Assembly: GCF_019925205.1 (NCBI RefSeq) | Contig: NC_083564.1 | Location: forward strand, 22,561,447 to 22,625,446 | Length of the DNA: 64,000 bases | Direction: 5' to 3' | From: Metopolophium dirhodum | Lineage: Eukaryota; Arthropoda; Insecta; Hemiptera; Aphididae | Part shown: one piece after another, positions 12,641-26,400 of the stretch | Position numbering within the stretch: position 1 is the first letter of the stretch | How the letters are laid out: each line of letters starts with the position of its first letter | Notes under the pieces: generated by a model | Told to the model about the DNA's origin: nothing | Seen by the model: only the letters and a program-made list of their open reading frames with translations | Databases searched by the model: none | Program-made: the position numbers and the translations under genes

Positions 12641-13800
12641 GACTTGCCCACCTTTGTCGTATACGAGAATCTCCGAGTTTTCTCTCCGGTTCTTTGGTAC
12701 ACCCGAAAATGTTCGTTTCCAGATGCAGGGAATGGTGATGATTGTGGTAGTGGTGAACGTGAACAAAATACTGGGAGTTCGGGGTTCAAGGACGACGGCG
12801 ACGGACGTATTTATATTATTTACGAGCCTATAAGAAAATTGCCATTCTTTCCTCCCCGCCCGCATCGTACCGGAAAATGCAATGATGAAAATAATATGTG
12901 TGTGTGCGCGTGCGGGTTGCGTATACATATTATCATAGAACAAGGCACTACTCTAAAGTAGTCGTGTATGCGGGGGAGGGGCGTTTTTTTCCGGCAGTCG
13001 GAAAATCGGTCGTATCGGACGTCGAGCGGGAGAAAACGCCTCGTCGCTGGGAAAACGCTCCGGGGAAAAGGACGTCGTCTGCGCGTCGGTGATCTAGCGC
13101 GACGGACGCCTCGTGCAGTTATATAATATATTATATTATATTATTATCGTGTGGCGCGGTGGCCGGAGAAGAGAAATATATTAAATCGACGAGAAAGCGG
13201 CGTGGCGGTCCGCGCGAGAGAAGAGATATAGGTGCGCATTATATATTATAGCTGCCGCAGCAACGAATGTCTGCGACGTGCGGAGAGACGTGTCGGGGGG
13301 GGGGGGGGGGCGAGGGGGGGCGAGGGCGAATAGGCGGAAAGAAAAAAAGTATATATATATGCGGAAAAGTACTCGCACATACGTACAAGAACAATGGTAA
13401 ACGCTTTTGGGCCATTTGGCACACGCTCATCATCATTTGTCTCGACCGAAATTCGCGAGAGCGCTGTATTATTATGTGCGCGCGTGTGCGAGTGTTTACC
13501 GGACGGGGACGACGGACGCTTCGAGCTGTGTAACAGCTTTATGTTTTCAGTGTGTTTTTTTCGTGGTTTTTTTTTCCGCTCTCTTCCCCAATCGTTTTTT
13601 ACCGACGTCGGAATTCATCATGTCCGGTAAAGTACGACGACGAAGGTACACGACGACCGCGACCGCGGTATATGCGCGTACGATATCATTACGCTCGCCG
13701 TTAACCGGAGAGCCGAAACGACCCGTATGGACAGCACGATTTAAGATATTTGTAGGTTGCAGGACGACCTATGTTTAATAGGTCGTCGTGCAGCGTCTTT
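12640..13800. other. GC-rich, CpG-containing island
   Basis: This island shows a strong composition shift, many CpG sites, TG/CG runs near 12898-12916, a 16-base G run at 13295-13310 followed by another G tract, and pyrimidine-rich stretches near 13553-13600. Frames on both strands are low complexity. It resembles a promoter/5' UTR region of an insect neuronal gene. The downstream plus-strand Dpr gene is a possible owner, but no splice-linked exon was demonstrated. Confidence 0.3.
13758..13793. repeat. Short near-perfect hairpin
   Basis: GCAGGACGACCTA and the downstream TAGGTCGTCGTGC are near-perfect inverted repeats separated by a 7-10 base loop. It sits at the 3' edge of the GC-rich island. 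Function unknown. Confidence 0.75.
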
Positions 13801-16800
13801 AAAAATGACACTGTGAAACAGCCGTCAAGAATAGAGCATCCCGGTGTCGTAATAAGCAAAACGACCACGGTTGAATTCTTATCCATTACGAAATTTTAGA
13901 TAATAAACGAAACTCAGATAATAATAACAATTTTCCCCGCATGGAGCGTTGAGAGTTAATTTTTTGAAGTATCAGTTCTTGAGTCACGATAGTTGTCTTC
14001 GTTGTGCAACCTGTATACGTATGAACAGTATATTATATTATTATTGTCCATGTTTCGCACGACAATGTGCAGAGCTTTTTTGCAGAGTTCGACAAACGAG
14101 GGTGGTCGATCGACGTCCGACATTGTAATAATACGTATTATAGTTGTTCACCACTGTAGTGGTTGACGCACGCGATATGTGTGAACAGTGAGGAAAATGA
14201 ATTGGTTTTTTTTATTGGTAATTATTGTTATTCATCGACGTCGTGACCAGCGAGTTGCATTGATATCGTCGCATTGCCATAGTACGCACATTTAAAATAT
14301 ATTAAACGTTAACTACTGCAAGCGTTGCGTTGTTAGATATACTTATTTTGCAAAATACCTTTACGTTGAAAAATATAATATAAACGACAGGATTGACATT
14401 CGCAATCACTGAACATACGTCGAAGATAAGAGTGCTTACCAAAGTAAATGAATGTATATTTTGTTGTAACATTCAATAGTTAAATTATAAATATTAAAAT
14501 TTTAGTATTTATTGTTATGCACATAATTTAAAAATTCCATAATAAAAATCAAACTGTTTAACGATGGATACACTGCGTCACCCTAGTGACATATTATATT
14601 AATTATATTTACATCTCGAGTGAGCCCACTTCTTCGCTTACCTAGTGATAATATTATTCTGTTCTGTACGATCTCAAACCTCTAACATATTACATGACAC
14701 AATCTTGTTATCTGAAAAGAATTTAAATTAATTTTTTTTTAAATATTACAGTATACACTGTAAGATAAATGGAATTAACATCTCAAAAATTACTTATAAA
14801 AATGTACAAGAATAATTTCGCCGAATACTGTAATTGTATACAAGATAAGTTCCAACAAAAACAAACCATTCGAATTTCAATTTAGAAACATTAACAATTT
14901 AAAAATATACATCCAGTTGAAAATTATCACAAAAAATGGGCTTTTCTCATATGAAAAAAATAAGTTAGTGTCGCCATAGGGCACGTCTTGAATGGTATAA
15001 AAATGTAATTAATTAAAAATATGGTCCATATATTATTATATTATACATAAAAATTCTTAAAATCATAATCGGGAAATTCTTGGTGAATTTCTTGGTGAAA
15101 AGATAATATTATTTTAATAATAAGAACAATAAAATTACCATGACATAGAAACATTATTAAACTTAAAATTTGAATATAACATACCTACATCGACGTCTGC
15201 TTAAAATTATAAAAATAATTGAAAACTACGACATTCTTAAATGTGGAAAATGTATTTAAATCAATAAATTGATATTGTGTCGATTTATGAACGATTATTT
15301 ACAATAATTACAATTTGTTTTCTTTAAACTATAGTTGTAAATCATAGGAAAACTATATACGTCATAAATGATTATAATATTTAAGTGTCCAGTGTACAAA
15401 TGGTTGAATTATCTCTCGATTTGTTCATTAGTCATTACTATTACTGGGGAAATTGCTGTAGTCAGTGTATTTTGTTATTGAACAACATAATATAAAGTAT
15501 AACATTTCTTGTTTCCTGGCAATATTGGTCTTAATGTGTTTTTAAGATCTCCAATAATATATTGTTCGTGAAGTATTTGTTTAGCCGGTCAGTTAGGTTG
15601 GATGTTGAATGAGATTTGAAATCCTTTTGAGATTTATATATATACATATATATATATCGTCGACGACGACGCCTCTGAATTCGGGCCATGGCACTCAGGC
15701 GACGCAGTTCGATGTTTTTTCTCATTTGTTCTCCAGCAATCTGAGATGTCCTATAGATTTCGTCTGATGTTAATGGCCTCCGATGGCTTACAAAGGTCGA
15801 ACGGATAGATGTAGAAAACACACTCCATTGTACAACAGATGACTATCAGATACAAAATAGACCCAGAAGATAAATTGGACACACGCTGGACGAAAAAAAT
15901 AGGGATGGTCATAAAAGGCGGGAAAAAAAACGACGGAATATAAAAAAGATAATTCTATATTTTAATCACAACGCATTCGGGTGTGTGTTTAGATCCGTGC
16001 TTGGATGTTATTATCCGACGGGGTCATTAATTCAGACGACGCACATACGTGCAAGACGAATGTTAAAAAACGACGATTCTATTCGAAAAACGCGGTTATT
16101 ATTTAGCTATTTGGTATGCAAAATCAATGCAACTAAATCACCGAAAGGTAAATTTCGTCCAATCAACACGAATACGGATTATTTTCAAAGGTTATCAGAC
16201 ATAATCGTTTCTCTCCGTTTTGTAAATTACAATTATTTATTATGTCCGTCGTAACAATCTGTAAAACAGTATTATGTTATTTATTTTCATTTACCTATAT
16301 TAATAAAATTGTAATCATAACTTTTTCATTGATAATAATATTATAACATAAACCTACTTGCGAAAATATTCGTAAATGATAAATTATCAATCAAGCGATT
16401 CGATTGTAAATACCGCTTTTAGCGTAAGCATATTATAGTGTTTCAGTACTTTTTGTGATTCCGGAATTATGACTAACGATTGATAAAAAAAAATATCTAT
16501 AATCGACGATTGTACAGTGTTGTTGGCATTCTTCTTGAAATTAATTTGAAAAAATCTTCTGATCAAATTTTTTCTATACACATACGTTTTTACGTCGTTA
16601 TAGAGTTAAATCGAAAACCGTCCATACCACAAATCCAACAAGAATACCAAGAATATTAAATGTATATCGTATTAAGTTAACTGGGGCGTATATTATTATT
16701 ACAACTGGCATGGCTGTTGAAAAAAGCTACTCAAAATGCATGAAAAGTAAACACGCTAATCGCGTACTGAAATCAGAGTGCGGTGTAAAATCGCTATTTT

Positions 16801-16894
16801 CGTCATGACGTTTTGAAAATTCACTTTGACCAACCTGATCATAGGGTCATATAAAAATGTTTATTAGTTATCAATATTAAATGCTACGGAACGT
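13800..16894. other. AT-rich non-coding stretch
   Basis: No supported gene. A minus-strand frame at 15531-15821 contains an Arg run and a Tyr-Ile run from simple repeats (CGTCGACGACGACG and TATATACA) and has no recognisable domain. Confidence 0.45.
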
Positions 16895-16902
16895 ATTATA
16901 AT

Positions 16903-17392
16903 CAAGACTGGGCATTAACGAGTTAAAAAGTTAAAGTTAAGTTAAAAAGTTTTAACTTTTTAACTTAACTAGTTACTTATGGCTTTTCATTAACTTAACT
17001 GTTAGCTTACTAAATTTATTTTTTAATTAACGTTAAATTAACAAATTAATTTTTCATTTCAAGAAGTAAGTTAAGTTTTTTTTTTGTTTTTAATTTAATT
17101 ATATTTCACTATTACAGTCTATTACGTTTTCATTTAAAAAAAAATATTGACTGTGAATTATTTAAAGTTAAACATTTATATCATTCGAATCTAACTTATA
17201 TGGAAATATTTTATAAAGTATAAACACTACAACAGTCTATAATTTAGTTTTGGGTTGAAAAAAAAAATAAAGTATGCTAGCGTTGTATAAACAAATTAAC
17301 TTTTTTTTTAACTTAATAAAAAGTAAACAAAAAGGATGTATTAAATTTTAACTAAACTGAGTTAAAAAAAATCATTAACTTGCCCAGTCTTG
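16903..17392. mobile_element. hAT-like miniature element
   Basis: The ends CAAGACTGGGC (16903-16913) and GCCCAGTCTTG (17382-17392) are perfect 11-bp inverted repeats. They are flanked by 8-bp direct repeats ATTATAAT (16895-16902) and ATTATAAC (17393-17400), 7 of 8 identical. The interior is AT-rich, with repeated GTTAA words forming internal hairpins near 16921-16970, and no coding sequence. The 8-bp duplication and CA-starting TIR indicate hAT. Confidence 0.82.
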
Positions 17393-17400
17393 ATTATAAC

Positions 17401-19100
17401 GATATATCACTCGCTCGCAATAATTTGTATTAGTACGATGAGTCAACGAATGTATTATAATTTGAACGTGACCGGTGACCAGCTGAATGGTTATCATATT
17501 GTACTTATTTACTTATTAAATCATAATATTAATGATAGTCGACAATCATTGTTAATTAATGAATAGTATAATTTATTTGTTTACTGTTTGTTGTCCGTTA
17601 GACAAAACCAACGAAACGTAGGAACTGGATTAGGTACCTAACTTTTTGTCGAGCCATTAATCTTTATTACGATTCATTTGACGTCGAAATGTCGTTTCTA
17701 ATTTATTATTACAACTTAACCGTTTTATAACCAAAACAGTCACTTTGTGTCACGCTATTTTAAATCAGCAAATTCGTCGTCGTTTGAAACGGTAGTAGCG
17801 CGTGTTTACAAGAGTAAAACAACAGCAAAATATTATAATAATATAATCGGCCAAAAGTCAACTACTATAATACGATAATGTACCGAAATTGCCTATACAA
17901 CGCGCCGGCTTACGGATAAAATATAATAATAATATATTAATATTTTTAATGATATAGGTATTATTATAAATTATAATATTTTAATGACATAACAAAATAA
18001 TATATTAAGAAATCGTGGGTTTAGAAGTAAAAGGTGGCATCTCAAAATATCAAATTGTTCTGAAGATCAAAATTCAAACTGTTTTAATATATTGACTACG
18101 TTCGTAACAATTGATTTTGAATTTTTAAAAATACACAAATATTTTTTTGGGTTCAGTCTTGTTATTGGGTTTGTTCAAAGAAAAACTAAACTGATTAGTA
18201 AATAATAAGAATAGAGTAAAAAAAGTGAGATGAAAACCAAAATACTGCAATATTACAGATATAAAACTTTTTGGTTGTCAATATATTTTTTTTAGTTTGA
18301 TAAATTAAAACAAAAATAACAGGACGATACGGTTATTTATATTACTGTTTACTTTTTTGATAATTAGTGTACTGTTATTGATAACATACTGCACCATCGA
18401 CCACAAACCAAACCGCTGTTAGAGAGCATATCTCCAAATGTAATCTACAGGTGTCCAATTTCTTGTGCAAGTCTCGGAGTACTGAAAATATACGGGGTGA
18501 CGATCGATTCTGTTAGCAAAATTATCTGATTTTTCTTTTTTTTCTTTTTAGTGTCATGGAATTTCAAATTACACATATGTAATAAAAATCAGTAAACTAT
18601 TGTATTTAAAATCGTTTTCAAACAAAAATTGTTTTACAAATTTGTGAATGGAGTACCTCGTCAAATGGAGCACCCTGTCTATAATTAGTCTTGAATCTAG
18701 AAAAGCTGGCGGAGAATAAACCGTTAAAATATAATATAACATGCTCATCTCCACGACGTCACACTTCACTTGGAATTACTGTTAATTATTACAGTACACG
18801 ACTAATAGAGGCGTCCGATCGACGTGTATACGGTTCGGTATGGTGTTACCGATAACGCGGTTGTCGCGGTCAACACAATGCGATACGCGTCATAATAACA
18901 ATAAGCCTTTGGTGTTTGGTTACCGCGATATTGTTTTATGCGTATGTGGTACATACCAATCCGTCGTAAATGTGGTTCGACTGGAATACCACCGCGAGGA
19001 CCGGCCCGCGAGCTAAACAATAAATTAATTACTACCTACTGCACGTGTATATATAAACCACTGAACTCTATACATGGCGCATTGTATATATTATAATTCA
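17401..19100. other. AT-rich non-coding stretch
   Basis: No gene or element with definable ends. Short frames near 18569-19020 have no recognisable domain. Confidence 0.45.
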
Positions 19101-19960
19101 CGACGTGTTGAAAATTTTCCCTATAATATCTAGGGCCGCCATTTTGATTCCGTTGGTGTTCCTATCAATGATTTTTCATGGATAAAATTATTTTATTAGC
19201 TTATCTTCTACCAAATATCAGTGATATACCGGTGGTATCCGCGGTGAATATCTTTTAACCGAGGGTGGTATCTTCACTTTTTTGGTGAACCATCGCCACA
19301 GCACTCCCTCTCAATGGTTCCCGTGCTGCGGTTGGCGACACTGACCCGCGTCCGTCATGTCGCGGCGTCTCCACGGACTTCGTGGCGTGCCGGGCTCGAC
19401 TATTTCTCTCTGGTAACGACTCCCCGACTTGTGCACACCTACCGCTCTCGATCCGCTCACGACTTAAATCCTAGTCCGGGCTGCACGACCGAACAAACTA
19501 CGATCGACGCGACAACGACGCCATCGCGCCCATCTCGAAGGCCCGTGCTCTTTTTGGTCTCCCGACGACCGGCACCGAGACGCAACGTCACGCTCCACCT
19601 TCGCCGACATTGTTCGGCCTCGGAGACAACACCGTCATTACCTGCACCGCAGCACAACCGGTCCCCTTCATTCGTAATAATTTATTATCTCACTATCACT
19701 TTCGGATCGATAAACAATAAACATCTTCTTAATTAAAACTTGATGTGTCCATCTCATCTCTTCCTCATCATCTACCTACCTCCCGTCGAGAAACGCACAA
19801 AAATGTTGGCTGCCAGGGAATCGCCACGAAGTCAACAACAACACGTTTTCCTGGTAAGCCACACTTTTTATGATAACCAAAAATCATCGCACATTTCGCG
19901 GATAATTTTGATTGCTTATTCCATGAGAAGAATCAAAAAGGCAGCCGGCTAGGGTGCAGG
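19100..19960. other. C-rich stretch, possible LTR-like or decayed repeat
   Basis: A block of pyrimidine-rich, GC-rich sequence sits abruptly in AT-rich surroundings and is followed by a polyadenylation-like AATAAA at 19716-19721 and a CATCTCATCTCTTCCTCATC tract. A 140-residue plus-strand frame (19314-19736) is Arg/Pro/Thr-rich with no recognisable domain. Composition resembles a solo LTR of an insect retrotransposon, but no terminal TG...CA pair with target duplication was established. It could equally be a non-coding exon. Confidence 0.2.
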
Positions 19961-20010
19961 TACGGTTTTTTTCCCAATGCGCGTTCCATAGTATACAGCA
20001 TGGACTAAGA

Positions 20011-20286
20011 TATACAGGACTGGACACGACAAGGTTGGAGGGTGTGGGGGGTTCACCACGAAATGTAGTACAACGGGCGCAGTTCGGGAGGAGATTTTCC
20101 TTTTAGCATTACTGGCGCTGTCACAGTGGATACTTATGGAACTAGACATTTGTATGATATGTTCTAGTTCCATAAGTATCCATTAAGACGGCGCTAGTAA
20201 TGCTAAAAGGAAAATAACCCCCCGAACTGCGCCTGTTGTACTACATTTCGTAACCACAATATTCATCTCGTGTCCGGTCCTGGTAT
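20011..20286. mobile_element. Fold-back element with ~130-bp arms
   Basis: The left arm (about 20011-20145) and right arm (about 20160-20286) are reverse complements with few differences. Shared blocks include CGAAATGTAGTACAAC, GGCGCAGTTCGG, TTTTCCTTTTAGCATTACT and GGATACTTATGGAACTAGA. The loop is only about 15 bases. The outer ends read TATACAGGACTGG and, inverted, TATACCAGGACCGG. There is no coding sequence. This is a miniature inverted-repeat or fold-back element; the superfamily is not determined. Confidence 0.82.
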
Positions 20287-20407
20287 ACAGTTCGTGATAT
20301 GAACACATACGAGATAACGTTTTGATAATAAAATATTATCATAAATTATAATAATAATATGTCATTTCAGTAGAACTGCGCCGGTTGTCGTTATTCGTTG
20401 ATTATCT

Positions 20408-20445
<38 letters not shown>

Positions 20446-23400
20446 GCGAGCACCATCGCAGCAGCATTACTTTATTATACTTTTCCGTCTAATTTCACGA
20501 TGAGACGATTTATTTTTAAATGTATTACTTGATTACTACCTACTGCTGCAAGTTTCCAGAACCGTTAATTATTCAGGACCCGGTAGTCGTATTTTATTTT
20601 CTTTCACATTAATATTTTATTCGATGGAATTGTATCGCGCGCCACTCCAGTCGCGGGTAACGTAATAAAAGAGTATTATAACTTGTACTTTATTTTTTTT
20701 TAATAATATATTTCCTCCTTCGAGTCCTAAGAACATGATAATTTGTTTTCGAGCCGCGTGTTTTCTCGGCCAGATGTATACAACAGCGGCGGCTGCAGAA
20801 GCAGTGCTTTTCCAGTGATGAATTATGTCCTCCCGTTATGTACCGACAACGTCGTTGACAAGTTTTATATCAAAATTGATGATACCTCCGTCGCGGCTAT
20901 ATAGTGCGTATACCGATGCTTTCCGGCGTGCCGAGATTAAATACTAAAATCGTTAAAGCAAACCGCAATGTAACCACAAAACGAACAGACCCGGTGGACG
21001 ATCGTCAGCTCGTACGGCGGCGTGGAAATCTCGAGGTTTTTTCTTTCTTTCTTTTTTTTTTAATTATACCGAAGCGAAACCTCGTTTACCGCGGAACACA
21101 TCCTGACCGAATGCCGGATGTACAGAAAGCAAAGGAAATAATCGAGTATGTCCGCTATCGCGTGTCAGAACCTCTTGACCCAGACCCGCAGTACGGTGTC
21201 CGATCGACTCTCGATTTCTCATTAAGAGCAAACCGCTTCTCAACAAAATGAAAATTATTAATTTTGAGATATAATCGAATATGACGTATACCTACCCGTG
21301 TAGGTGATGGGCCAACCGTAACGATTAATGTACTGCGCCACAATTTTTGTAAATTCTTATGAGTTAAATCGTGTGTCGTCCGAAGAAAAAAAAATAAACC
21401 GAAACATAAAAAATGAATAAACAAAACTAGCTCCAAATTTAATTTCAATTAGATTGCGGGCAAACAGGCGACTTGGAAAAATAAAATATACTCACAGGCC
21501 TTATAAATATGTGGACCACACACGCGAACGGCGAATGTTATAAATAAAAAACGTAATATATTGAATACGAGATAAAGAGAATACCAAGAAGAGTACTGAT
21601 AACGATATTTTATTGTGCTATTTTATCATTTATAAATTTGTCTTTCGTATTTGAGAATTGTATATGGAAAAATGGCACATCAATGGCATTACGTATTCAG
21701 AGTTGTAGGGGGACTGATAAAAAATAAAAAATAAAATAATGAATACGAATGTAAATGTGGGACGAAAACTCGGTCGCAAATAAAATCACTGCAGCTGTGA
21801 CGAATAATTTTGCGCAGGATGAAGCGCGTCTAGCCCTAAGTCTGTTTCGCAATCGGAATTCGACTTTTGCGTGGACACGATTAGGTCGCCAATAAATTAT
21901 GTCGGTATATTGTGTAATTCAATTTGTACACATTTCATAGAGACGGCCGAAACACAATAGTTTAAAACAGATGATGCCGTTAAGAATTCAAAACTAATAA
22001 GACGTAGGTATTAGCATTGAGTAGGTATATTGTACAATATAATATCATAATCAATGGTATTATAGTTACCTTTACGGTGTACATTTACGCGAACACAATA
22101 TCATCTATTCATCTGCTGTTGGAACTTATAGCACTAATGTCTAATATTATGTTTTTAATATTATTATTATAACAATTTCGTGAAAAACAATAAAAAATAT
22201 TATATCGTATTTTTATTCTGGCTGTTCCGACAAAATTGTATTTTCTTAGGAGTAGTTTTTTTTTATTTTTAACTATATTATACTTCTTATTTTATTTAAA
22301 TCCAAACGGGCACTCAACGGTTTTCAACTGTTATCAATATTATTTGCGAAATATTTTATCATAATTATTAATCACTTTTTAAGTTTATAAGACAGATGGC
22401 TAGTTATAATGAGCAATTTATAATATAATATTAAAACGTAAAAATCCATGACGACTAATTTAATTCAGACGATAAACATTTTAATTATTCTTATACCTGC
22501 TACACCAGTACAGTCCATTACCAGGAATATGAATTAAGTATAGTTATATATAGTTTCTATAACAATTAAATAGTTAAAATGTATAATTAACAATGTATCA
22601 TACAACAATGAAAAAGATTAGATGTTTGGTTATTTTTAAACGTTATAGCAGAAACATAACTCGCTGAAACTCGAAAGGTATTTCTTTTGACGATCCCTTC
22701 ATATTATGGTGAAATAAAATGTGATGTTCTAATAATACGAACGTAACAAATTCAGCTACCCGAATTGGATACCTGTATTTTGTAAAACATTTAATGTATT
22801 TAATTTAATTGTTCTTTGGAATGTAATGTAATCCACATAAAAGCAAAAAATAGATTAAACTTGAAGTGAACTTTTATCAAAACGTTTTCGTATATCTCGT
22901 TTAAAGGAACGTATTAAAAATAGTTTTTTAGTTAAACATAGTTTCTGTCAAAGATTTTGCAGTATATAGGTAGAAAATATCAACATATTATAATATATGA
23001 ATACACAGACTACACTGAATTTGGTAATGATTTAATGCAACATTAATTTCTTGTAACATAACATTCATTATTAGTTACTTACATCATGACGAGGCGATTC
23101 ATTTAAGCATTTAAACTCATAATTTCTAAGAGTATCAGTTTTTATTAAAATGTTCTTTGCCTATAATTGTATGCCATTGCAAGACGACATTTTTGAAAAT
23201 AAAATAGATGCCCTCGTTTACTTTAAGAATTTCTTAAGTCTTGTACTATTTCGAATAACAAGATAAATTTTTTATTTCATGTATTCAGAAACAAAACATT
23301 TTTCTTAAGTATGATACGTAAAAATCGAATTTCGAACAAGAAGTTAATTAGTTATAATATACTATAAGTCATAAGTATTTTTAAGTTTATTTTAGCGCAG

Positions 23401-26400
23401 TAGAGTGGCACAGGGATGGGTAAGTACTCTGCAAAATGTCGGTCTTCTACTCCACTCATTAAGACTTCAAGTACTTATAAACAAACTAATAAACTACTTG
23501 TCCAAAATTTGATTTTTATAGTTAGAAATACTCCAATCAATAATCTACTTTGAAATATGAAATTAAAAACCGTATAACAATAAAGATAATAAAAAAATTT
23601 TATATTTTTTTCCCAAATATCTTGTTTTGCGATAACATTTTAAAAATGTTAACGTTTTACAAAATAATTAGTGTAGATACCTAATTAGAACACCTTGTAT
23701 GTCTCTTGATATTTTCATATCCCATTTCGTTGAATGATACAGAACAAAATATATATCTAAATATTCTAAAAACTTTTTAATTATTGCGAAATAAAAAACT
23801 CATTTGACGGCGACGACGGACACAACAAATACTTCAACAAACATGAAAGATATTTCTTAGATCGGGTAATCAACGTTATTTTTATAAACGGTTCAGAAAT
23901 AAATAACAGTCAACCAAATGGAACGACTTGGTCAAGTCAACCATGATTAAATGTATAAATGCGACTAGCCGGCTAAACTGTCAGTGTTCAGAGTTAAAAG
24001 GAAAAAATAAGTATATTGTGAACTTGTTTGAAGCTAATTTATTCAGACAAATGTGCATTTTCAACGACTAGTTCTTATACTAATATTAATGGTTTGAATA
24101 ATTATAATTTCTGGAAACCGCTGAAGTTTATAATATTTCCAATCACAGCGATGTTTGAAGACGAAACCAATCTCGTGAAACAATTTCAATATTTACTATA
24201 CCTCTCTCGCATATGGCAATTCATATTATTATCGCAAAAACTTACGACGAGAATAACATCGGTTCGGTGTGTCTGCAGCGGAAAAGCTTACCTACGGCCA
24301 CGTGTAACTTGGTAAGTTTTTCCGACAACGTATCGACGACAGTGAGTTAAAAACGATGACTACCGCAGTTATTGTCGTGTAGGTAATCGGGAAGTTTTGT
24401 TCGGCGGACCGCGTAAAATACGGGACGATGAATGTATGTGCTTGAGTGTAGAAACTTGTCAGCGGCAGATCGCGAGACACGACGGTGGTCGAAGTGTGAG
24501 TAAGTTTTTCATAAAATATATGAAGGGGGTAAAGTCACAAAATATGGGTTCGTTCTATCGTCTGATGTCCGGGTCAGTCACATCAGGCAAAACGACGGTA
24601 TTCTTATTATACATATTATAGGTACAAATTATTTTGTATATTATGAAACTGTGTGTGTGTGTGCGTGTGTCGTGATACGCCTGTTAACCGCATACCGGAG
24701 ATCACGTGCACGGACTTTCCACGTGATTGTATTCGATATCAACCCTGTAGAGGAGGAGACCGCGTTAAGGCTTAACATTTTACGCGTGTGATCCCCGTCA
24801 TATTGATCTTGTGACGTATCTATTAAAATGAATATTATTTACAAACGAATATTGAATTCAAATATTTCTGTTTGTGTTAAGGTTACGCGATATTTAAGAA
24901 CCATTAATGACGACAGCGTTGAATAAATTAAACGAAACGGTATAAGTTAACATGCTCGGCTGGGTACCAAAAGGATATGGCAAAGTCGAATTACAATACT
25001 ATTGTGTTTCACGTTCTCAGAACTGTCTTTCGTTTTACAATTTTAGTAACTGTCGCGTATAGTTTGTGTGAAGAAGTGTCTTCGTAAAAATAATTTAACG
25101 TTTTTCGAATAGTAAACATTGAATGAGTTCACTGCGATTCGAAGCATCACTAGATAGGTTAGGATAAATTAATAATTATCGGTACATATTTGATTTAAAG
25201 ATTTACAGTGAATATTAAACTTTTTTTCGTAAAATAGATTATAATAAAAATAACTATGAAACTATAAACTCAAACACACGATTGGTGAGCTGTTTTTTAA
25301 CCAGCCAGAAAATATTAAAAACGATTTTAGATTTTACTAAAAAAAATACGTAATAGGTAAAATAAGTAGTTATTAGTTATATATTTTATAATGAACGAAA
25401 TATATACATCAACGTTTAATAAGGGATAAAATAAAACTAGTGTACCTGAATAATGCATAAAATAAACATTAAAAATAACATAATAGAGGAATAAACTCCG
25501 GCTGAAACCAAGATCGTAACACTTAACTAAAAAGTATGTCCTTATTTTTAAACGAATAATGACCGAAAATGTACAATTTTAGACCCAAAACCGTAAGAAC
25601 AACGAAGGAAACATTAATTTTAAAGTTAACCACAGCATCACCTTTAAGGGCGCAGCACTAATCTACATAGTAATACGAATGAAAGGCTTTGTTGATTATA
25701 TTATAAATGTTTTTATGCATAATACATAAAAAAAAATGCGTCACAGCTGATGCCTTTCAAAAAATTGTATTCCCCAAATAAAATTATTTTTTTTTAAATC
25801 CATTCACTTTAAGAATTTTCCTAAAACATCTTTATTTTTATAATGCTTTGAAAAAAATGTACGACTTAACAGCATAACTACATAATAGGTACACAGTGAA
25901 GTTTAGTCATTATTATGATAATTATTGTGGTAATATTTAAAAATGAAAATATATTTCGGTGTAATAGAATTTAATTTATAGTTGTATTTATTAACTCTCT
26001 GTATACTATCATTTTCTCATAAAGAAAAATATTAGAGCATTAATACAAAAAAAATCCTCTCGAATAAAGACAAAACATCGTACGCACATCACGTCAGCAC
26101 AGTATATAGAAAAACGGTATAAATCTGAATTCGACCAACAAATTATGTATGGTCATCAGCAGGATATTTTACATATAATTATTTTTTAAATGAAGATGAT
26201 GTGGTAAAGTTCACTTTTTCATTAATTATAAATAAAATGTCAAGGGCACCGTCATCCAAACAAGTGTAAAATAAAATCCAGGAATTATAAATTGAAATGA
26301 GCGCAAGTCTTGTTAGCGCAGTAAAAATGTAAAATACAAAAGGAACTCTTTCTGGTTCACTTTTATTTACACTTGAAAAGTACACAGAGCATTCTTTGTG

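Noticed and set aside
15531..15821. 96-residue minus-strand frame
   Set aside because: Contains simple-repeat-derived Arg and Tyr-Ile runs and no recognisable domain; could not be linked to splice sites.
19314..19736. 140-residue plus-strand frame, considered as a gene and as part of a solo LTR
   Set aside because: No domain; LTR boundaries with TG...CA and target duplication could not be established, so only a compositional note is kept.
23412..23428. CAGGGATGGGTAAGTAC considered as a complete hAT element end
   Set aside because: No inverted partner or 8-bp duplication found downstream.
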